Part shown: in pieces, positions 23,313-33,157 of the stretch
Layout: each line of letters begins with the position of its first letter
Numbering within the stretch: position 1 is the first letter of the stretch
Assembly (NCBI GenBank): GCA_017792405.1
Contig: CP051231.1
Location: 3,852,062 to 3,916,061 of the forward strand
Direction: 5' to 3'
Origin: Oceanicola sp.
GTDB lineage: Bacteria > Pseudomonadota > Alphaproteobacteria > Rhodobacterales > Rhodobacteraceae
Length of the DNA stretch: 64,000 bases
Notes under the pieces: generated by a model
The model's input: the letters and a program-made list of their open reading frames with translations, nothing else
The model's database searches: none
Told to the model about the DNA's origin: nothing
Program-made: the position numbers and the translations under genes

Positions 23313-24368
23313 TTGCGTGACGAGTTACAGGCCGGGGAGATGAGTGCTGCGCTGCTGGAGTGGTATGATGCCCACGCTCGCGTGCTGCCGTGGCGTGTGC
23401 CACCGGGCAGCGGCGAGCGGGCCGATCCTTACCGCGTGTGGCTCTCGGAAGTGATGCTGCAGCAGACCACGGTGGCGGCGGTGAAAGACTACTTTCACAC
23501 CTTCACCCGGCTCTGGCCCACCGTGGAGGCGCTGGCGGCGGCGAAGGACGAGGATGTGATGGCCCGTTGGGCGGGCCTCGGGTACTACGCCCGCGCTCGC
23601 AACCTGCTGAAATGCGCCCGTGTGGTGGCTGAGCGCGGCGGCTTTCCCGACACAGTTGAGGGCCTGCGCGATTTGCCGGGCATCGGCCCCTACACGGCGG
23701 CGGCGGTGGCGGCGATTGCCTTTGGCCGGTCCGAGACCGTGGTAGATAGCAATGTGGAGCGGGTGATGGCGCGGCTCCATGCGGTGCAGGAGCCGCTGCC
23801 CGCGAGCAAGCCGGTGCTGGTGGGTCATGCCGCCGCGCTGACGCCCGAGGCGCGGGCGGGGGATTATGCCCAGGCGGTGATGGACCTTGGTGCCACCATT
23901 TGCACTCCTAAGAATCCGGCCTGCGGGATTTGCCCTTGGCGGGAGCCCTGCGCTGCGCGGGCGGAGGGCATCGCGGCGGAGTTGCCGAGGAAAACCCCGA
24001 AAAAGCCCAAACCGGTGCGGCTGGGGCGTATTTACGTGATCCGCCGGGGGGACGGGGCGTTTTTGCTGGAGCGGCGGCCGGAGAAAGGGCTGCTGGGCGG
24101 GATGCTGGGCTGGCCTGGCTCTGGCTGGGCCGAGGAGCCGCCAGAAGGCGCGTCTCCTGTGAGCGCCGCGTTGGAGGAGATCGGGGAAGTGCGCCACACC
24201 TTCACCCATTTCCACCTGATCCTTCGGGTTCATGCCGGGCGGGCGGAGGCCGAGGCGCCGGAGGGGCTGCATTGGGAGCGGCTCTCCCCCGCCGCGCTGC
24301 CCACCGTGATGCGCAAGGCCTACGACCTTGCCGCAACGTCGCAAGCGCTGAATGTCACAGGCGATTGA
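23313..24368 (+). CDS. mutY: A/G-specific adenine DNA glycosylase
   Basis: Removes adenine mispaired with 8-oxoguanine. HhH-GPD fold: SEVMLQQTTVAAV, catalytic Glu region, helix-hairpin-helix LRDLPGIGPYTAAAVAAIAFG with the catalytic Asp in VVDSNVERVMARL, and the [4Fe-4S] cluster loop C-X6-C-X2-C-X5-C (CTPKNPACGICPWREPC). A C-terminal Nudix-like domain for 8-oxoG recognition follows (LEERPEKGLLGGMLGWPG, FTHFHLILRV). The TTG start has GGGAG about 9 nt upstream; an ATG nine codons later (23340) is the alternative but has its purine tract too close. Confidence 0.93.
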   Translation: MRDELQAGEMSAALLEWYDAHARVLPWRVPPGSGERADPYRVWLSEVMLQQTTVAAVKDYFHTFTRLWPTVEALAAAKDEDVMARWAGLGYYARARNLLKCARVVAERGGFPDTVEGLRDLPGIGPYTAAAVAAIAFGRSETVVDSNVERVMARLHAVQEPLPASKPVLVGHAAALTPEARAGDYAQAVMDLGATICTPKNPACGICPWREPCAARAEGIAAELPRKTPKKPKPVRLGRIYVIRRGDGAFLLERRPEKGLLGGMLGWPGSGWAEEPPEGASPVSAALEEIGEVRHTFTHFHLILRVHAGRAEAEAPEGLHWERLSPAALPTVMRKAYDLAATSQALNVTGD

Positions 24369-24428
24369 AACGCCGCCCTGCCCCCGTATGATCTGGCCGG
24401 GGCGCGCATGACCATCGGGAGAGGGCCA

Positions 24429-25559
24429 ATGGCCTCTGCACCTATCTCAAGTTTCCGCGCGGCGGCGCCCTTCTGGGTGTCGCTCCTGACCGTGCCTCTG
24501 GTGATCGCCTCCGCCGCGTGGGGCGGGCTCTGGGTGCTGGGTGTGCCGCTGTTCACACTCGTGGGCTTCACCCTGCTGGATGGGGTCACCGGGCTGAACC
24601 TCGACAATCCAGAGACCGACACCGAGGAGGCACAACTCTTCTGGTACAAGCTGATCACGCTGCTCTGGTGCCCTGTGCAGGTGGGGCTCTTGCTGCTGAT
24701 GCTCGCATGGGTGCCGGGGGCGGATCATCTGAACGTGGTGGAGAAGATCGTGATCTTCTTCGGCATCGGCGTGACCAATGGCGCGATCGGGATCGTCTAT
24801 GCCCACGAGCTGGTGCATCAGCGCAACCGGCTGGAGCGGTGGCTGGGGGATATCCTGCTGGCCTCGGTGCTCTACTCGCATTTTCGCTCGGAACATCTGC
24901 TGGTGCATCACGTGCATGTCGGCACCCGGCGCGATGCGGTGACGGCCCGGTATGGCGAAAACTACTGGCGTTACCTGCTGCGGGTGGTGCGCGAGGAGCC
25001 GGTGAGCGCGTTTCATGCCGAGAACGCGATGCTGGCGCGCAAGGGGCTGCCGTGGTGGCACCGGAGCAATCCGCATTGGCGCTATTGGGGGCTGCAACTG
25101 GCCTTTGTCATTGCGGCCATTGCGCTGGGCGGCTGGGCCGGGCTGCTGCTGTTTCTCTATCAGGCGGGCACGGCGATCTGGCTGCTGGAGCTAACCAATT
25201 ATATCGAGCATTACGGGCTGACCCGGAAGCACCTTGGCAAGGGACGCTACGAGCCGGTGCGGCCGCATCACTCGTGGAACGCGGCGCATAAGGCGACGAA
25301 CTGGCTGCTGATCAACCTGCAGCGCCACTCGGACCATCATTACAAGCCATCGCGGCGGTTTCCGCTTTTGCAGACCTACAATGCAGGCGAGGCCCCGCAG
25401 CTTCCTTTCGGCTACCCGGCGATGGGGTTCATGGCGCTGGTGAGCCCGCTGTGGTTCAGGGCGATGAACCCGAGGGTGCGGAAGTGGCGGGCGATGTATT
25501 ACCCGGAGATCACCGATTGGGGGCCTTACAAGCGGGAGGAGTTGCCGCTGCCGGGGTGA
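24429..25559 (+). CDS. alkB: Alkane 1-monooxygenase (AlkB-type membrane di-iron hydroxylase)
   Basis: Integral-membrane hydroxylase that oxidises medium-chain n-alkanes at the terminal carbon. The histidine boxes are present: HELVHQRN, EHLLVHHVHVG and LQRHSDHHY, plus NYIEHYGLTRK, the AlkB signature between boxes two and three. Six or so hydrophobic helices. The ATG preceded by GGGAGAGG is preferred over one seven codons upstream. 376 aa. No rubredoxin or rubredoxin reductase gene is adjacent, so electron delivery must come from elsewhere. Confidence 0.9.
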   Translation: MASAPISSFRAAAPFWVSLLTVPLVIASAAWGGLWVLGVPLFTLVGFTLLDGVTGLNLDNPETDTEEAQLFWYKLITLLWCPVQVGLLLLMLAWVPGADHLNVVEKIVIFFGIGVTNGAIGIVYAHELVHQRNRLERWLGDILLASVLYSHFRSEHLLVHHVHVGTRRDAVTARYGENYWRYLLRVVREEPVSAFHAENAMLARKGLPWWHRSNPHWRYWGLQLAFVIAAIALGGWAGLLLFLYQAGTAIWLLELTNYIEHYGLTRKHLGKGRYEPVRPHHSWNAAHKATNWLLINLQRHSDHHYKPSRRFPLLQTYNAGEAPQLPFGYPAMGFMALVSPLWFRAMNPRVRKWRAMYYPEITDWGPYKREELPLPG

Positions 25560-25585
25560 GGTGTCGCTCCATATGCAACGGTGAT

Positions 25586-25728
25586 GCGCCGGGCAGCGCC
25601 GACCCGCGGGGTGGCGCAGGCAACGGCTGTGCATGGCGCTTTATGGTGCAGTAGTCATCTTCCCTAAGAGATCTTACCCAACCTCACCCAAGCGCCGCCC
25701 CGGGGGGCGGGTCGGCGCTGCCCGGCGC
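25586..25728. repeat. Long perfect inverted repeat in the alkB downstream gap
   Basis: Two 22-bp arms, 25586-25607 and 25707-25728, are exact reverse complements (left arm begins GCGCCGGGCAGCGCC), separated by 99 nt. They occupy most of the 213-nt space between alkB and the convergent membrane regulator, which holds no gene. No transposase, and no target-site duplication was evident. Confidence 0.8.
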
Positions 25729-25772
25729 CTGCGGCTTGATTCCGGGCAAGGCACTGGCCTGCAACCGGCGCT

Positions 25773-26477
25773 TCACACCATCCGGATCACATCCTTGTCG
25801 ATGGCGAGCATGTAGCCTTTGCGGGCGATGTTCTTCACCAGCAGCTCCGAGACCATCTGATTGCCGAGCGAGTCGCGCAGGCGTTTGATCCGGGTGGCCC
25901 CTGCGGCTTCGTCGCAATCGGCCTCCGGCTTGCCCTGGATCACGCCCTCAATGGCGGCGCCGGAGAGGACATCTTCATCCATCCGGGCCTCGGCCAGCAC
26001 GGCGAGGGTCTCGATGGCGGCCTCGGTGAGCTTGAATTCCATATTGTTCAGCAGAACCACACGCTCTTCGCGAGAGATCACGAGGCTACTCACCTGAATC
26101 CCCTGTTTCTCGATCTCGCCCATCCGCTTGTTCAGCGCGATGATGGTGACGAGAAACACCAGCGCGGCGATCAGCAGGGCGGTGGAGAAGATCAGCAGCA
26201 CGAAAATGACGATCCGGTAGCTGACCAGAACGTCGCTGAAAGCCGTGCCGGATTGGGCCAGAACCTCCAGCAGCTTTACCGCCTCGGAGGTCACCAGCGC
26301 ATCGTTCTCGGTGAAGATCTGCTCCACCCGCTCGTTGAAGGCGTTGCCATCCGGCAGGGTCAGAAACAGGAACACCGCGGCAAGGCCGAGGATCGCGACG
26401 ATCCCGGCGATGCCGAAGGTGACAACACGGTTGCCCGTGCTCCGCAGGTCAGTAGCGAAGGAAGTTTGATCCGGCAT
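25773..26477 (-). CDS. Two-helix membrane protein with C-terminal winged-helix domain
   Basis: 234 aa. Membrane helix at residues 18-41, a periplasmic loop of about 47 residues, a second helix at 89-115, then a cytoplasmic tail. Residues about 137-226 resemble the OmpR/PhoB-type winged helix: a four-strand start (VVLLNNMEFKLTEAAIETLAVLAE), then ATRIKRLRDSLGNQM as the recognition-helix region and LLVKNIARKGYMLAI as the wing hairpin. This would be a membrane-bound one-component regulator with the DNA-binding domain at the C-terminus, the reverse of CadC/ToxR. No phosphoacceptor domain. The start overlaps the upstream secreted-protein gene by 29 nt. Confidence 0.65.
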   Translation of the reverse strand: MPDQTSFATDLRSTGNRVVTFGIAGIVAILGLAAVFLFLTLPDGNAFNERVEQIFTENDALVTSEAVKLLEVLAQSGTAFSDVLVSYRIVIFVLLIFSTALLIAALVFLVTIIALNKRMGEIEKQGIQVSSLVISREERVVLLNNMEFKLTEAAIETLAVLAEARMDEDVLSGAAIEGVIQGKPEADCDEAAGATRIKRLRDSLGNQMVSELLVKNIARKGYMLAIDKDVIRMV

Positions 26478-26754
26478 TCTGCTGCTGCGCCTTGCTGGGG
26501 GTGCCCTCGAAGAGCGAGATGACATTGAGTAGCACCCAACCGCCGCGCTGCAAACGGGCGGCGACCTGGGCCTTGGCATCGCCGCGAGGCGGGCAGGCTG
26601 GCCCGAGCTCCATCACGCCGTAATGGAGCTTGAGCGGATTGTCCTGCTTGGCCTTGTACTCGGCGTAGCAGGTGGCCCCCGCAGGGGCGGCCGCCAGCGC
26701 GAGAGCCAGCGCGGCGGCAGGGAGGGTGAAGAGCGTTTTCATGCGCATAGTCAT
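26449..26754 (-). CDS. Small secreted protein of unknown function
   Basis: About 101 residues with a clear signal peptide (MKTLFTLPAAALALALAAAPAGA) cleaved before TCYAEYKAKQ. The mature part is short, with two cysteines (CYAEY and GPACPPRGD) that could form a disulfide, and ends SKAQQQNAGSNFLRY. Three in-frame ATGs lie within five codons (26754, 26748, 26742) and none has a strong ribosome site. Overlaps the membrane winged-helix gene by 29 nt, so the two are probably cotranscribed; it could modulate or be sensed by that protein, but this is speculation. Confidence 0.65.
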   Translation of the reverse strand: MTMRMKTLFTLPAAALALALAAAPAGATCYAEYKAKQDNPLKLHYGVMELGPACPPRGDAKAQVAARLQRGGWVLLNVISLFEGTPSKAQQQNAGSNFLRY

Positions 26755-26930
26755 GCGGTTACCGGCGCCGATATTCAATAACAACAGCCCGATTTCGGCC
26801 TGATAGCCAATAGCCGGGCGGCGATATTGTTTGTCTGGCCCACCCCCGCCCATCCTCATCTCATCACCGCCCCGGCGCGTCTCGGACAGACGCCCAACCC
26901 GGGCTCCTGAGACGCAAGAAAGGACACGCC

Positions 26931-27380
26931 ATGTTCAAGACCCTGACCGCAACCGCCCTCGCCGCCGCCGTGGCGCTCACCTCCTTCAGCTCGCCCGCAC
27001 AGGCCGAGATGGACCGGGGCGAAACCCTGCGCCTGCTGCTCGGCCTTGGCGCCATCGGCGCGCTGGTGGCCGCAAACGAGCGCAACAAGGACCGCGCCAG
27101 CACCTCGCGCCGCGACAACGGCCGGGTGATCCGGGTCACCCCCGGCTACGGAGGCGACCGCTACAAGGACCGCAACCGCCATGCGCGGCTGCCGCAGCGC
27201 TGCGAAACCGCCGTGCCGACCCGCCGGGGCACGCAGATCTTCTACGGCCAGCCCTGCCTTGAACGCAGTGGCTTTCGGGCCCGGCTGCCGCAGAACTGCT
27301 CTTACACGCTCGATCTCGGTCGCAAGCGGGTGAAGGCCTACGAGCAGCGCTGCCTGCGCCGCGCCGGCTACCGGACCTGA
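26931..27380 (+). CDS. Secreted basic protein with two RLPQxC repeats
   Basis: 149 residues. Signal peptide ends at SSPAQA, then a short hydrophobic stretch (LRLLLGLGAIGALVAAN). The mature part is Arg-rich and carries two related segments: ARLPQRCETAV...GQPCLERSGF and ARLPQNCSYTL...EQRCLRRAGY, each with a cysteine pair about 20-25 residues apart. The duplication suggests two small disulfide-stabilised modules, periplasmic or secreted. AAGAAAGGA supplies the ribosome site. A good terminator follows. Not a family I can name. Confidence 0.7.
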   Translation: MFKTLTATALAAAVALTSFSSPAQAEMDRGETLRLLLGLGAIGALVAANERNKDRASTSRRDNGRVIRVTPGYGGDRYKDRNRHARLPQRCETAVPTRRGTQIFYGQPCLERSGFRARLPQNCSYTLDLGRKRVKAYEQRCLRRAGYRT

Positions 27381-27483
27381 TGCGCCGGAACTGAACACCG
27401 AACAGGCAAGGCGCGTCCCGGTCTCCTGGGGCGCACCGCCGAGCAGGGCGTGGCTGTCATCCCCATGGGGCCACGCTGGACTG

Positions 27484-27517
27484 GGGGCGGAGGGTGAGGC
27501 TCTCCGCCCCATTTTTA
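27484..27517 (+). terminator. Intrinsic terminator after the RLPQxC-repeat gene
   Basis: GGGGCGGAG pairs with CTCCGCCCC (9 bp) around a 9-nt loop and is followed by ATTTTTAT. Confidence 0.8.
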
Positions 27518-27565
27518 TGGCCTCTTCCCCATTGCACCCCGCCGCCTGCCGGGTGATGGGAGGGC

Positions 27566-28196
27566 ATGAAAAGCTTTCCTGATTTCTCGCTTGAAGAAGC
27601 CGCCTTTGCCCGTGGTCTCGCCCGCGTCGCCGGGGTGGACGAGGTGGGGCGCGGCCCGCTGGCCGGGCCGGTGACGGCGGCGGCGGTGGTGCTGGACCCC
27701 GCGAATGTTCCGCCCGGGCTGAACGACAGCAAGAAGCTGACCGAGAAGCGCCGCCTCGCGCTGAACGAAGCGATCCATGCCTCGGCGCAGGTTTGCATCG
27801 TGCATGTGAGCGTGGAGGAGATCGACGAGATCAACATCCTTCAGGCGGCGCTCACCGCGATGACGCGCGCCGTGGCAGGCCTGCCGAACGCCCCCGACCA
27901 CCTGCTCATCGATGGCAACAAACTCCCGCAGGGCTGCGGATCGGCGGAGGCGGTGGTTAAGGGCGACGGCAAATCACTCTCCATCGCGGCGGCTTCGATC
28001 GTGGCCAAGGTGGCCCGTGACGCGCTCATGGTGGATTTGGCGCAACAACACCCCGGCTACGGCTGGGAGAGCAACGCGGGCTACGGAACGAGTGTGCACT
28101 TGAGGGCACTCCAGCAATTGGGGGTCACACAACATCATCGGCGTTCCTTTGCCCCGATACGCAATATCTTGATGCAACAAAAATCTGCAAACCCCT

Positions 28197-28198
<2 letters not shown>
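27566..28198 (+). CDS. rnhB: Ribonuclease HII
   Basis: Degrades RNA in RNA-DNA hybrids and incises at single ribonucleotides. The 210-residue protein has the type 2 RNase H active site: VAGVDEVGRGPLAGPV (Asp and Glu), DHLLIDGN (Asp), and the later acidic residue near DALMVDLAQQHPGYGWESNAGYGTSVH (in pieces), which also carries the tyrosine-glycine motif of HII. Located immediately upstream of ccrM, a conserved alphaproteobacterial neighbourhood. Confidence 0.93.
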
Positions 28199-29397
<1,199 letters not shown>

Positions 29398-29458
29398 AGA
29401 CCTTCGAGTTCACAAAGTTACCGCCGGTGCCTGTGGCCTGACACATGGCACGACCTTC

Positions 29459-29496
29459 GGCCCCGTTTGCCCCAGTGGCAACGGGGCCCCTTTTTT
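29459..29496 (+). terminator. Intrinsic terminator of ccrM
   Basis: GGCCCCGTT-TGCC pairs with GGC-AACGGGGCC (about 12 bp with one bulged T) around a CCAGT loop, followed by CC and six T. Confidence 0.88.
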
Positions 29497-29534
29497 GCCC
29501 GGCGCGGGCCTTGGGCCGGGGCAGCGTGCCTTGT

Positions 29535-29554
29535 GTTAACCCATAGGGGTTAAC
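29535..29554. promoter_or_regulatory. Perfect palindrome GTTAACCC-ATAG-GGGTTAAC
   Basis: Eight-bp arms with a 4-nt centre in the gap between convergent ccrM and lpxK, after the ccrM terminator. No T-tract follows, so it is more like a protein site than a terminator. The spacing between TTAA blocks is 10 nt, not the 7 nt of CtrA sites. Confidence 0.45.
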
Positions 29555-29567
29555 GGCATTTCGGGGC

Positions 29568-29607
29568 ATGCACATCCGATGCACAAGTGATGCACATCCC
29601 ATGCATA
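29568..29607. repeat. Four ATGCAYA motifs at exact 11-bp spacing
   Basis: ATGCACA starts at 29568, 29579 and 29590, and ATGCATA at 29601. The period is exactly 11 bp, about one helical turn, so all four would face the same side of the DNA. Lies in the 305-nt gap between ccrM and lpxK, which otherwise contains the terminator, the palindrome and no gene. Confidence 0.65.
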
Positions 29608-29702
29608 CGCACGTTGGGTTTTGCGCATTAACTAATACAACGCACGCTGGTCGGGGCGCGGTGTTCGGGGTGCGGCCTGCGGCGGAGGAGACGAGTCCCG
29701 GC

Positions 29703-30668
29703 CTAGGGCAGGGCGGCGTCGAGGGCGGACCAGTCGGAGAGTTCGAGGCGGACGGGGAGGGTGAGCACCTTCTGGCGGAAGTCGGGCGGCAGGCGCACGG
29801 CGTCCTTCTCGGTGGTCACAAGCTGTGCGCCGAGGGCTTTGGCCTCCAGCTCCAGCCGGGCCATGAGCGCGGGGGTCAGCGGCTGGTGATCGTCCAGCGC
29901 CTCGCCGCGCAGCACGTTGGCGCCGAGGCCGCGCAGGGTGGCGAAAAACTTCTCGGGGTGGCCGATCCCGGCGAAGGCGAGCGTGGGCAGGCCCTCCCAA
30001 TCCATCCCGGTTTGCAGTGGCTCGAGGTGGCCGGTGAGGTGCGGCACGGTGATGGCATGGCCCCAGTCGGCGGCGAACTTCTGCTGCGCGGGGTCCGGCC
30101 CGATGGAGAGCAGCAGGTCTGCCCGCGCCAGCCCGGCGGCGACCGGTTCGCGCAGCGGCCCGGCGGGCAGGCAGCGGCCATTGCCGAAGCCGCGATGGGC
30201 GTCGACCACCACCAGCGAGAGGTCCTTATGGACCGAAGGGTTCTGGAAGCCGTCGTCGAGGATCACCGCCCGCGCGCCTGCGGCCTCGGCGGCGCGGACT
30301 CCGGCGGCGCGGTCCTTGGCGACCCATGTGGGCGCGAAGGCGGCGGTGAGCAGCGGCTCGTCTCCAACCTCGGCGGCGGTATGGCTGCGCTCGTTCACCT
30401 GCACCGGGCCTTCGAGGCTGCCCCCATGTCCGCGCGAGACGATGTGAACGCCTTCGATGCGCTGGGCCAGCGCGATGGTGGTGGGGGTCTTGCCGGTGCC
30501 GCCCGCGTTGATGTTGCCGATGCAGATCACCGGCACCGAGGCGCGCATGCCGGGGCGGGCGACGCGGCGAGCGGTTGCGCGGGCGTAGAGCCAGCCGAGC
30601 GGGGCGAGGGCGCGGGCCTGCCACGCCGGGGCCTCTGGCGGGGTGTACCAGTAGAGCGGTGCGCGCAT
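29703..30668 (-). CDS. lpxK: Tetraacyldisaccharide 4'-kinase
   Basis: Phosphorylates the 4'-position of the lipid A disaccharide precursor at the inner membrane. N-terminal [29 protein letters not shown] membrane-associated helix (in pieces), Walker [47 protein letters not shown] with the LpxK-typical DDGFQ, and [10 protein letters not shown]. 321 aa. Its ATG overlaps the stop of the upstream transferase (ATGA). Part of the DUF4170-transferase-lpxK block typical of Rhodobacterales. Confidence 0.93.
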   Translation of the reverse strand: MRAPLYWYTPPEAPAWQARALAPLGWLYARATARRVARPGMRASVPVICIGNINAGGTGKTPTTIALAQRIEGVHIVSRGHGGSLEGPVQVNERSHTAAEVGDEPLLTAAFAPTWVAKDRAAGVRAAEAAGARAVILDDGFQNPSVHKDLSLVVVDAHRGFGNGRCLPAGPLREPVAAGLARADLLLSIGPDPAQQKFAADWGHAITVPHLTGHLEPLQTGMDWEGLPTLAFAGIGHPEKFFATLRGLGANVLRGEALDDHQPLTPALMARLELEAKALGAQLVTTEKDAVRLPPDFRQKVLTLPVRLELSDWSALDAALP

Positions 30669-31879
30669 CAGATCGCGCCCCCGGTTTCGAGCTGGGTGCC
30701 GAGGTGGGTGGCGAGCCGCGAGATGACGGCGGCGCCTTCGGAGATTTCCGTCCATGCGGCGGCGGCCAGTTCGGCGGCGCGGTCGGGGGAGAGCAGCTCT
30801 GAGACGGCGGCGGGCAGCGCGGCGCCATCGGCCAGCGCGCGGGCGGCGCCTGCGCCTGCGAGCCGCGCCAGCGTTGCCGCCTCCGCCCCGCCGTGGGGGC
30901 CGAAGGTGATGGCCGAGCCGAGCGCGGCGGCGGGGGCCGCGGGTTGCACAGGGGTGCCGGTGGTCAGCGTGCCGCCGAGGTAGCAGAGCGGCGCGAGGCG
31001 GAACCAGAGACCATCTTCCTCGGGGGAGAGCCGGTCGGTGATGTAGATTTCGGTGCTGTCGGAGGGCTCGTCGCCCTCTGCGCGGCTGGCGATGGAAAAG
31101 CCCTCGCCGGAGAGCGTGGCGGCGAGGGCATCGTCGTCGGGGCAGTCGTCGCCCGGCATCAGCAGCAGCAGGGCGCGGTGGGCGATGGCCAGCGCGGCGC
31201 GGTGGGCGGCGAGCACATGGGGCAACTCATCGGCGGCAGGGCGGGCGGCGAGCCAGACCGGGCGGGCGGCGAGGCGCTCGGCCAGCTCGGCCCGGTCACT
31301 CTCGATGCAGGGCGGCGGCGCGGGCGGGGCGAAGAGCGCGCCGGTGACGCGGATGCGCGAGGGGCCGATGCCGGTGGCGCGGGCGGCGCCAGCGACGCTG
31401 GTGCTGCCGACCCAGATCTCGGCCACGAGCCGGAGCGCGGCGCGGGTGGCGCGGTCGGCCCCGGCGAGCCGGTCGTCTCCCGCGGCGATCAGCGTGGTCG
31501 GGCAGGCGGTGCCGAGGGTTGTGAGCAGGGGGGCATTGTCGGGCGGGCCGACCCAGAGCCCGGCATCGGGCCGCCATGCCGCGAGAAAGGCGCGGGCCGC
31601 GGTGCGCCCGGCCACGGGCGGCGCGCGAAACAGCAGCACGCCATCGCTCTCATCGTGGATCGCCGCGCGCTCGCCCAGCCCGGTGACCAGCAGGGTGACC
31701 GGGTGGCTCTCGGCCATGTCGCGGGCGAGTTCGATGAGGGTCTCCACATCACAGCCGCCCGCGACGTGGCACCACACCAGCCGCCCCGGCGGGCGCTGCC
31801 CGGCAGGGCTGGGTGCAGGCGCAGTGCGGCTGCGGCCGGTCAGACCGGCGAAGGCCCGGGAGAGCGGCGAGGGGCTCAT
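30668..31879 (-). CDS. 3-deoxy-D-manno-octulosonic acid transferase-like protein (KdtA/WaaA family, divergent)
   Basis: Predicted glycosyltransferase adding KDO to lipid A. 403 aa with GT-B arrangement: N-terminal half [22 protein letters not shown] and [13 protein letters not shown] replace the usual KdtA signatures; the C-terminal half has [28 protein letters not shown], corresponding to the KdtA donor-binding region. Very Ala-rich. Lacks the usual N-terminal membrane helix. Function rests on the operon with lpxK and DUF4170 as much as on sequence; it could be a paralogue of the main WaaA. Confidence 0.7.
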   Translation of the reverse strand: MSPSPLSRAFAGLTGRSRTAPAPSPAGQRPPGRLVWCHVAGGCDVETLIELARDMAESHPVTLLVTGLGERAAIHDESDGVLLFRAPPVAGRTAARAFLAAWRPDAGLWVGPPDNAPLLTTLGTACPTTLIAAGDDRLAGADRATRAALRLVAEIWVGSTSVAGAARATGIGPSRIRVTGALFAPPAPPPCIESDRAELAERLAARPVWLAARPAADELPHVLAAHRAALAIAHRALLLLMPGDDCPDDDALAATLSGEGFSIASRAEGDEPSDSTEIYITDRLSPEEDGLWFRLAPLCYLGGTLTTGTPVQPAAPAAALGSAITFGPHGGAEAATLARLAGAGAARALADGAALPAAVSELLSPDRAAELAAAAWTEISEGAAVISRLATHLGTQLETGGAI

Positions 31880-31904
31880 GGCAGGCCGGGCGCGGAAAGG
31901 GCGG

Positions 31905-32147
31905 TCAGCCCAGTTCCTCGGTCGGAGAGGCCTCGGCCTCCTCGTCGCGGAGGCGGTGGATATGGGCGATGTAGTAGCGCATGTGGGCGTTATCCACGGT
32001 GCGCTGGGCGGCGGCCTTCCAAGCGTCGAAGGCGGAGGCGTAATCGGGGAACATGCCGACGATGTCGATCGCGTCGACATCCTTGAAGGCACTTTTGGAC
32101 GGGTCGATCAGCTCGCCGCCGAAGACGAGGTGAAGGCGCTGGGTCAT
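31905..32147 (-). CDS. DUF4170 domain protein
   Basis: 80-residue protein starting MTQRLHLVFGGELIDPS with a clear GGGAG ribosome site. Contains AIDIVGMFPDYASAFDAWKAAAQRTVDNAHMRYYIAHIHRL (in pieces), the whole DUF4170 domain, which is small, soluble and found upstream of KDO transferase and lpxK in alphaproteobacteria. Function unknown; a role in lipopolysaccharide assembly is guilt by association. Confidence 0.85.
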   Translation of the reverse strand: MTQRLHLVFGGELIDPSKSAFKDVDAIDIVGMFPDYASAFDAWKAAAQRTVDNAHMRYYIAHIHRLRDEEAEASPTEELG

Positions 32148-32426
32148 CAGGGTCTCCCGTTGTTGGGGTGGGTTGCGGGCAGGGTAGAGGATTATGCCGG
32201 GGGGTTGAAGAAGGGTTGAGCCGGGGGCGGTGCGTGCAGTTTGACTCACTTGGTTCATTTTCTTGCGGCAAATACTCCCGCCGGAGGCTCTGAATCTCTT
32301 CTGGTCAGACGTTTGCCCTTTGGCGCGTTGGGTGGGGAGGCCGGAACGAAGCCGAGCGGGACGCCCTTCCACCCGGCGCAGAAGCGCTTAGGGTGGGGGC
32401 CAGACCTTTGCCGCCCGGAAATGCCG

Positions 32427-33047
32427 ATGCATCCCAACCCGATCTACCGTGACGCGCCCACCGCGCAGAGCCTCGAATTTGCCGCCGAGCGCGGTTTCGG
32501 CACGCTCTGCGCCAATGGCGAGACCCTGCCGCTCACGGCGCATGTGCCCTTCGTGCTCGATGCCGAGAGCGGGGTGGCGCTGTTGCACCTGATGCGCTCC
32601 AACCCGCTGGCCCGGGCCTGCACCGCGCCCCTGCCTGCGCGGCTCTCGGTGATGGGGCCGGACAGTTACATTTCGCCGGACTGGTACGAGATGGACCATC
32701 AGGTGCCCACGTGGAACTACGTGGCTGTGCAACTCGACGGCACGCTCCACCCGATGCCGGATGGCGAGCTGCGGGCGGTGCTCGACACTCTTTCAGAGCA
32801 TTTCGAGGAGCGGCTGTTGCCCAAGCCGCCGTGGACTGCGGACAAGATGCCGGCCGACGCGCTGGCCCGGCTGATGCGGATGATCGTGCCGTTCCGCTTT
32901 GCCGTCGAGAAGGTCGAGAGCACGTGGAAGCTGGCGCAGAACAAGCCGGCGGAGCACAGGATGGCAGCGGCGCGGCAGGTGAAGGGCTATGGCATCGGGC
33001 AGGAGGTGGCGCTGCTGGCGGCGCTGATGATGGGCGCGGAGGACTGA
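32427..33047 (+). CDS. PaiB-family FMN-binding protein
   Basis: 206 aa. MHPNPIYRDAP start (an ATG two codons earlier is possible), LTAHVPFVLDAESGVALLHLMRSNPLAR and YISPDWYEMDHQVPTWNYVAVQLDG (in pieces) match the FMN-binding negative transcriptional regulator family, with KVESTWKLAQNKPAEHR near the C-terminus. Split-barrel flavin-binding fold. PaiB was named from regulation of sporulation and degradative enzymes in Bacillus; its role in alphaproteobacteria is unknown. The 280 nt upstream hold no gene, only a short intergenic repeat-like stretch. Confidence 0.87.
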   Translation: MHPNPIYRDAPTAQSLEFAAERGFGTLCANGETLPLTAHVPFVLDAESGVALLHLMRSNPLARACTAPLPARLSVMGPDSYISPDWYEMDHQVPTWNYVAVQLDGTLHPMPDGELRAVLDTLSEHFEERLLPKPPWTADKMPADALARLMRMIVPFRFAVEKVESTWKLAQNKPAEHRMAAARQVKGYGIGQEVALLAALMMGAED

Positions 33048-33157
33048 GCCTGCGCGGCGATCCGTGGCCGGAAGCGGGCCGCCCATAAGGTTAACTTGCC
33101 AGTGGCGCAAACTTCGGCCAACGTGAATATCTCACAAACACAGCCGGTTGCCCCACC

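Noticed and set aside
29535-29554. CtrA binding site
   Set aside because: TTAA blocks are 10 nt apart, not the 7 nt of the CtrA consensus.
29568-30983. 471-codon plus-strand frame starting in the ATGCACA array
   Set aside because: Its start is only the repeat and the rest is antisense of lpxK; Gly/Arg-rich without domain sense.
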